Part shown: positions 5,908 through 9,850 of the stretch, one piece after another | Numbering within the stretch: position 1 is the stretch's first letter | How the letters are laid out: each line of letters opens with the position of its first letter | Origin: Bacteroidota bacterium | GTDB taxonomy: Bacteria; Bacteroidota; Bacteroidia; B-17B0; Aurantibacillaceae | Reading direction: 5' to 3' | Assembly: GCA_025360565.1 (NCBI GenBank) | Contig: JANYBY010000379.1 | Coordinates: forward strand, 1-9,850 | DNA length: 9,850 nt | Notes under the pieces: model-generated | Told to the model about the DNA's origin: nothing | The model's input: the letters and a program-made list of their open reading frames with translations, nothing else | The model's database searches: none | Made by a program: the position numbers and the translations under genes

Positions 5908-6048
5908 TTAAAATTTTAATATTGTATCAGCTACAAATTCAACTTCACAATCGGTAGGTTTATAATGAATTGGCAGGTGCAACAGCAATTGACTTAAATA
6001 TCGGTATAAAGATTTTTTTTTATAAAGTGGGGGAATAGTCGAAAATTT
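5908..6048 (-). pseudogene. 3' remnant of a DegT-type aminotransferase
   Basis: An open frame of 46 codons with its own stop (TAA at 5910-5908) reads LLLHLPIHYKPTDCEVEFVA and ends DTILKF. This is the pattern of the C-terminus of DegT/DnrJ/EryC1 sugar aminotransferases (L-P-L/I-H/Y, then a T-D-x-x-V/I-x-x-V helix). There is no ATG, an in-frame TAG lies just upstream (6051-6049), and only some 35 nt separate that from the preceding gene, so the remaining 300 or more residues are missing. It is not a copy of the C-terminus of the aminotransferase at 9063-9850, which reads differently. A nine-A run lies in the coding strand (6021-6013), but a frameshift alone cannot explain the loss. The best reading is a gene deleted except for its 3' end. 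Low sequence length limits certainty. Confidence 0.45.
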
Positions 6049-6086
6049 CTATTAAGAACAATTACTCTTAGAAATGATTTTGTTAA

Positions 6087-7067
6087 TTATAAATTATTTA
6101 CAAATTTATTAGCGTTCCTGATATCATTAACAGTCATTCTTCCGGCCGGAATATTAATTGTTTCTTTAGCGTAAGTATCCGGGATAGGTTGATCCTTTAG
6201 CATCATATCGATCCACTTGTGATAATAAGCCGGAGTATTTGAATTCTTTTGCAAAACTTTTAAAAATTCATCATCTTTAAATCCCATTCGCTGCATAAAC
6301 CCAAAAACAGTTTGAATAGAGTAGTCATCCACTTCGGCACCTGATTGGGCGCGGGTAGGAGCAAAGAATTCATCTTCTAATACCGCAATAAATTTATTAT
6401 TTTCAGGATAAAATTGATACGTATTTCGAGCGGCAATACCAACTTTTTTATCCAAGCCCATGGTGTAAATTAATTTTCGTAATGGAGCTTTAAAAGCTTT
6501 AAGAACCGGGTTACTGCGTAAACTGTCTGTTGACCTTTTTTTATCGGGACTCCATAATACAATTGTTGCCGAAAGCGAAGTCGGATTAATTACGACATGT
6601 GGCTCCCAGGCATCTACCAAATGAACCGGTTTTTCCTTTTGAGTAAAATGTTCCCTTATTTTTAATTTTGTTTCTTTTGTGTTCTCATCAATTTGAACAT
6701 TTTTTTCAAACAACATGGTTTCGTAACCTGAGCCAAAAGCGGCAAAGGTACTTAACAGGTAATTGTTGTGGTGATGGATGGCGGACGCAGCAATGTTTGG
6801 TAAGTAATTTTTTAACGGAACAAATAAATGCACTTTTAAATAAAAATCATCATTCTCAAAAACGTAAAAGAAAGGAATCTCAAACATACTCCAGCTATGT
6901 TTTAAATAATTTTTATCGGTAAGGTTTCTTTTAAACACATCATTCCAAAAGCCTTTGTCTTTGCCCATTTCAACCAGTATGGCCTGTGATTTTTTGTGAA
7001 ATTCGTGCCTATCCGGAATTTCGGTATTAAGCTTTATGATCTGCTGAACGTATTTATTTAATTTCAT
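6087..7067 (-). CDS. Uncharacterised protein, possibly cupin-like
   Basis: I do not recognise a named family. The protein is 326 residues from the ATG at 7067, my preferred start because it begins 1 nt after the upstream stop; the frame stays open to an ATG at 7100 (337 residues) that would overlap the deacetylase gene by 32 nt. Residues 98-100 are HHH in the run AIHHHNNYLLSTFAAFGSGY, with E116 following; later WEPHVVIN (154-161) gives the H-x3-N spacing of the second cupin motif. These could form a metal site in a beta-barrel. No signal peptide or membrane segment is seen, so it is probably cytoplasmic. The C-terminal 100 residues are helical and charged. By position it belongs to the same coupled unit as the aminotransferase, FemAB-like and deacetylase genes, suggesting a sugar-modifying (epimerase, isomerase or oxygenase) role, which is inference only. 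Confidence 0.75.
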   Translation of the reverse strand: MKLNKYVQQIIKLNTEIPDRHEFHKKSQAILVEMGKDKGFWNDVFKRNLTDKNYLKHSWSMFEIPFFYVFENDDFYLKVHLFVPLKNYLPNIAASAIHHHNNYLLSTFAAFGSGYETMLFEKNVQIDENTKETKLKIREHFTQKEKPVHLVDAWEPHVVINPTSLSATIVLWSPDKKRSTDSLRSNPVLKAFKAPLRKLIYTMGLDKKVGIAARNTYQFYPENNKFIAVLEDEFFAPTRAQSGAEVDDYSIQTVFGFMQRMGFKDDEFLKVLQKNSNTPAYYHKWIDMMLKDQPIPDTYAKETINIPAGRMTVNDIRNANKFVNNL

Positions 7068-7068
7068 T

Positions 7069-8067
7069 TTAAAAAAGTGTAAAATTTGTTTGAAGTACAA
7101 AGTTTTTTTGTGCGAAACTTAAAAAATTATCAAAACAACTTAAATTATGAAGCGATAACATTTTTGGGTGCGATATAAAGTGCATGTAATTATTTTCCTT
7201 AAGAAAAAATTTGTAGGAAGGTAACTTTGCTTTACTCAGTAATTCAACCGAGATCATTTCCTTTCCGTTTGTTTCCATGGCTTCCATTCCGGTTACCGAG
7301 TATCCATCGCCCATTGAGCGCTGGCCGGTTTTCCATAAATACTTGTCCCATAATTTTGAAACAAAACTGTTTGTTTTAGGAATGGAAGAAATGCAGTATT
7401 CGGTAAAGTTTCCGTTGTCCGATCTGTGACATGGATCATCTTCAAATTTATAAATTGGCTCAGCGGGGCAATTAGTAAAATCGAAATATTGGGCTTCCGA
7501 TAAATTTTTAAAACCCTTTAAAACCGAAAATTCATATTTTATACCGTGCTTTTTAAAAAGGGGTTTAAAGTCGGCAAAAGGATTAATTGACCAGCCCCCG
7601 GCTCTGTACCCGTTAATGGTATAATCCGGAAAATGAGGATAAATAATTTCCCGGAGTAATTGAACGGACTGTGTAAATAATTCTTCCTGTTTGGAGGCAG
7701 TTATGGAATGAAAGCGATATTTTGAATAATTGGTTAAAGCCCATTGATTTTCGGTTGGATCATAAACCGCGTCTAACCAATGTGGATGAATGTGAGGAAA
7801 AACAGAATGCCCTTTTTTTACAAGGGTGATCAATTGTTCGCTGATGATCTTAAGATCGTTTTTGCAGGCAGGATGTTCTTGTTGTTTTAACCTGAGTAAA
7901 TAGGTTGTATCGACAAAAAAAAGAGCGTTATTTATTTTATGGTTTTCAAATAACTGAATAAGCAGATCGGTTGGCTTAATTAAGCAGTTTTGGATGGAAC
8001 CACTTCGTGAGCCAAGAAACAATTCGTAATCGAATGTAAAAAGAATATTACGCTGATCGTTTTTCAT
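7069..8067 (-). CDS. NodB-type polysaccharide deacetylase
   Basis: The protein (332 residues from the ATG at 8067) has the motif order of the NodB/carbohydrate esterase 4 fold. Numbered from the TTG at 8079, which would add four residues: FTFDYE (14-19, D17 as catalytic base candidate), the metal motif around HSVFPHIHPHW (91-101), RAGGW (159-163) and HFISHPK (300-306). The usual second aspartate of TFDD is a tyrosine here, as in several Bacteroidota relatives. Such enzymes remove acetyl groups from N-acetylated sugars using a divalent metal. No signal peptide is visible, so it may act on a cytoplasmic or lipid-linked intermediate. The ATG overlaps the end of the FemAB-like gene by 20 nt, and the next gene begins 1 nt after its stop, both pointing to translational coupling. 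Confidence 0.88.
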   Translation of the reverse strand: MKNDQRNILFTFDYELFLGSRSGSIQNCLIKPTDLLIQLFENHKINNALFFVDTTYLLRLKQQEHPACKNDLKIISEQLITLVKKGHSVFPHIHPHWLDAVYDPTENQWALTNYSKYRFHSITASKQEELFTQSVQLLREIIYPHFPDYTINGYRAGGWSINPFADFKPLFKKHGIKYEFSVLKGFKNLSEAQYFDFTNCPAEPIYKFEDDPCHRSDNGNFTEYCISSIPKTNSFVSKLWDKYLWKTGQRSMGDGYSVTGMEAMETNGKEMISVELLSKAKLPSYKFFLKENNYMHFISHPKMLSLHNLSCFDNFLSFAQKNFVLQTNFTLF

Positions 8068-9073
8068 TTTCCTGATCAATAATATCCTTAAAATTATTTT
8101 TTCCTTTAAGTGTATTGTTAACTTTTAAAAGAGAATCAAATAAATTACATTTCGTTTTATTCAGATCCATTTTAAATAAAAATCCTTTTTTTAATGTTCC
8201 GCCAAATCGTTCTTTAAAACTTTGGATCCCTTCCAGTTTACTATTACTTACATCACTTAGGCGGGCTCCTACAAAATCGTAACGTTTTACCCCGACCTCT
8301 TTCATTTTTAAAAAAGTATGCCAATGCAAATAGTTTATAGAGCCTGATTCTGTTATGTTGCCTGAGGAGGCGCCGTAAATATAATAGCAGCAATATTTGG
8401 TGTAAGGAGCCAGGATAGCGCCTTGCGGAGAGTTATTGTGATACGCCACCGCGCAATAACAGTTTTTTTCGCCTAATTTTAAGTACAGGGATTCAAAATA
8501 AGCCAAAGATTCGCAAAACATGTTAGAACGGTTCATTGTTTCAAGATAGAGTTTATAAAAGACTTCTAACTGATCTTTTCCCGCTTTAATAACAACCCCT
8601 GCCTTTTGGGCTTTGTTTATTTTGTTTCGATGCTTTGCGTGCACATTATTGTAGAGCTCCTCTGATGAAGTTGTAAGATCAACCACATAACTCCCGAATT
8701 TGCAGTACGCCGAATTTTTTGGTGCCGCGCCCAGTATCACAAAATTTTGCGGGGTAATTATTCTGTCAGCAATTTTTTGCTCGGAGAGTGCCTTGGTTAA
8801 ATGAACAAAAAGATCTTCTTGTTTTTCTACCGGCAAAGCGCCTGTATTTGTGAATAGCTCAGATAATAATTGGGCATTTGTAATGAACTTATTTTTGTGC
8901 AAACTTAAAATAACAAAAACATCTTTTTCTTCGCTAAGCCCAATTACAATGCTTGTACCATAATTTGCTTTCATAAAATCTTTATAACCTTCAAGGTAAG
9001 TATATGGTAATTGTTCTGAATCAATTTTAATTAATTCGCTGATCGATCTATTATGAAAAAAATTAATTTTCAT
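8048..9073 (-). CDS. FemAB/GNAT-like acyl or aminoacyl transferase
   Basis: This 341-residue protein has the double-GNAT build of FemAB-like transferases (Acetyltransf_6 type). The region around 143-160 (NVHAKHRNKINKAQKAGV) is the basic helix that follows the first half. The second half has YIYGASSGN (231-239), INYLHWHTFLKMKEVGVKRYDFVG (246-269) and GIQSFKERFGG (282-292), the family's most conserved stretch. Members transfer amino acids to peptidoglycan precursors from aminoacyl-tRNA, or acyl groups to amino sugars from acyl-CoA. Beside a sugar aminotransferase, N-acylation of the new amino group is the likelier role. Its ATG lies inside the end of the aminotransferase gene (11-nt overlap), so the two proteins are probably made in step. 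Confidence 0.85.
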   Translation of the reverse strand: MKINFFHNRSISELIKIDSEQLPYTYLEGYKDFMKANYGTSIVIGLSEEKDVFVILSLHKNKFITNAQLLSELFTNTGALPVEKQEDLFVHLTKALSEQKIADRIITPQNFVILGAAPKNSAYCKFGSYVVDLTTSSEELYNNVHAKHRNKINKAQKAGVVIKAGKDQLEVFYKLYLETMNRSNMFCESLAYFESLYLKLGEKNCYCAVAYHNNSPQGAILAPYTKYCCYYIYGASSGNITESGSINYLHWHTFLKMKEVGVKRYDFVGARLSDVSNSKLEGIQSFKERFGGTLKKGFLFKMDLNKTKCNLFDSLLKVNNTLKGKNNFKDIIDQENEKRSA

Positions 9074-9850
9074 ATTCCGACAAAACCTTTGAAACCCTTT
9101 CTATTTCAGGGATAGGAATAGACCTTTCTGTGGAGATCTCCACTATATTTTGATACGTTTCCTTAAAAAAAATAGTATGATCGATGTTTCTTTTGCTTAT
9201 ATCGATGTTTTCGGCTAAACGCACATAAGGAACATTGTTTTTTTTTAGATGGGTCAAAAAGCGGTCAACATTATTTTCAATATATAAAACAAGTTTAAAA
9301 AATAAGCCATTTGAATTTTCGTAAGCAACTTTTATGGCTTTAAGGGTTGATATTCCCTGTTTTAAAATTTGATAACGTTTTTCTCTTTCTTCTTTTTTTG
9401 AATGAACAATTGCTTTGGCTTCTAAGGCTTTTTTTTTCTGAAATTCCGAGATTCCAAAAATTGTCATCCCATCATTCGCAAATTGGTTCGCTAATTTTGA
9501 TTTTGTGTAGTACCATTTATTGCTTTTATAATTATATAAACGGGAATTGAAAAAAGTTTTTGCTTTTATATCATCCCAAAATCCGACGGTTTTAATGGAC
9601 GCGTTATTTATTGCGGGTAAATTAATGATCTCGCCCCCCAATGCGGCTGTTGTGGATTTACCGGGTCCGAAAGAATAAATAATGGGAGCGTTTCCAAACA
9701 AAGAAACATCTATACCATAACTTTGAGCCGCATCGTGGATCAATTTAATATTGTTATTAGTACAGAACTGGATGATTTCATTTGTATCAGGATGAACGTA
9801 ACCGTAAAGATGTGTAATAATAATTGCGTCTATTCCATTTTTGGTTTTCA
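9063..9850 (-). CDS. DegT/DnrJ/EryC1 sugar aminotransferase, 5' end beyond the window
   Basis: The frame runs in from the right edge without a stop, so the visible 261 residues are the C-terminal part of a larger protein; the usual length is 360-400. The first visible stretch contains THLYGYVHPDT, then IHDAAQSYGID with the PLP-binding aspartate, and IIYSFGPGKSTTAALGG, whose lysine (codon 9659-9657) is the expected Schiff-base residue. These are the core motifs of PLP-dependent aminotransferases that turn keto-sugar nucleotides into amino sugars. A TTG at 9743 lies inside the conserved core and is not a true start. The middle region is rich in lysine and the C-terminus (ISTERSIPIPEIERVSKVL) matches the family's closing strand and helix. 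The gene overlaps the FemAB-like gene and is the first visible member of the cluster. Confidence 0.9.
   Translation of the reverse strand, partial: KTKNGIDAIIITHLYGYVHPDTNEIIQFCTNNNIKLIHDAAQSYGIDVSLFGNAPIIYSFGPGKSTTAALGGEIINLPAINNASIKTVGFWDDIKAKTFFNSRLYNYKSNKWYYTKSKLANQFANDGMTIFGISEFQKKKALEAKAIVHSKKEEREKRYQILKQGISTLKAIKVAYENSNGLFFKLVLYIENNVDRFLTHLKKNNVPYVRLAENIDISKRNIDHTIFFKETYQNIVEISTERSIPIPEIERVSKVLSEYEN

Noticed and set aside
6668..6922. Plus-strand open frame opposite the cupin-like gene
   Set aside because: Antisense to a well-placed gene in a tightly packed cluster; no domain seen.
9347..9550. Plus-strand open frame opposite the aminotransferase
   Set aside because: Antisense to conserved DegT coding sequence; hydrophobic content reflects the lysine-rich coding strand.
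9741..9743. TTG as start of the aminotransferase gene
   Set aside because: The frame continues without a stop to the window edge and encodes conserved family motifs upstream of this codon, so the gene is partial at the edge, not short.

Overview
The window looks like a chromosomal piece of a Bacteroidota genome (flavobacterial or sphingobacterial type; the genus cannot be told). The evidence is AT-rich DNA, starts without clear Shine-Dalgarno sequences, a TAnnTTTG-type -7 promoter element, and a PadR plus long multi-domain PspC gene pair of the form typical of that phylum. All supported genes lie on the minus strand, so the window is read from right to left.

Right-hand block (9850 to 3304, minus): a surface-polysaccharide biosynthesis cluster. 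In transcription order it holds a DegT/DnrJ/EryC1 aminotransferase cut by the window edge, a FemAB/GNAT-like acyl or aminoacyl transferase, a NodB-type polysaccharide deacetylase, an unrecognised cupin-like protein, a 3' remnant of what looks like a second DegT-type aminotransferase (5908-6048), a GT4-like glycosyltransferase and a Wzy/O-antigen-ligase-like polymerase. The first four genes overlap or nearly abut (11-nt overlap, 20-nt overlap, 1-nt gap), which suggests translational coupling. A plausible reading is that DegT makes an amino sugar, the FemAB-like enzyme acylates it, the deacetylase trims acetyl groups, the GT builds the repeat unit and Wzy polymerises it. A strong intrinsic terminator (3250-3293) closes the block.

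Left-hand block (3037 to 406, minus): a small secreted protein of unknown function, a PadR winged-helix regulator and a 610-residue PspC-domain membrane protein. One recognisable promoter, upstream of the small gene, carries a 9-bp inverted repeat (TTTTAGTAC/GTACTAAAA) across its -33 region and a second related half-site downstream of the -7. This looks like an autoregulated envelope-stress operon. It ends at a strong terminator (273-306).

Left edge (1-405): no protein gene. It holds several hairpins, a degenerate tRNA-Ser-like sequence (173-254, minus), and a 122-bp nested palindrome (43-164) made of two back-to-back hairpin terminators around a central hairpin.

No CRISPR array, insertion sequence, rRNA or intact tRNA was seen. 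The points most worth a second look are the coupled DegT-FemAB-deacetylase-cupin set, the aminotransferase remnant, the paired PadR-operator-like sites, and the palindrome next to the tRNA-like relic.
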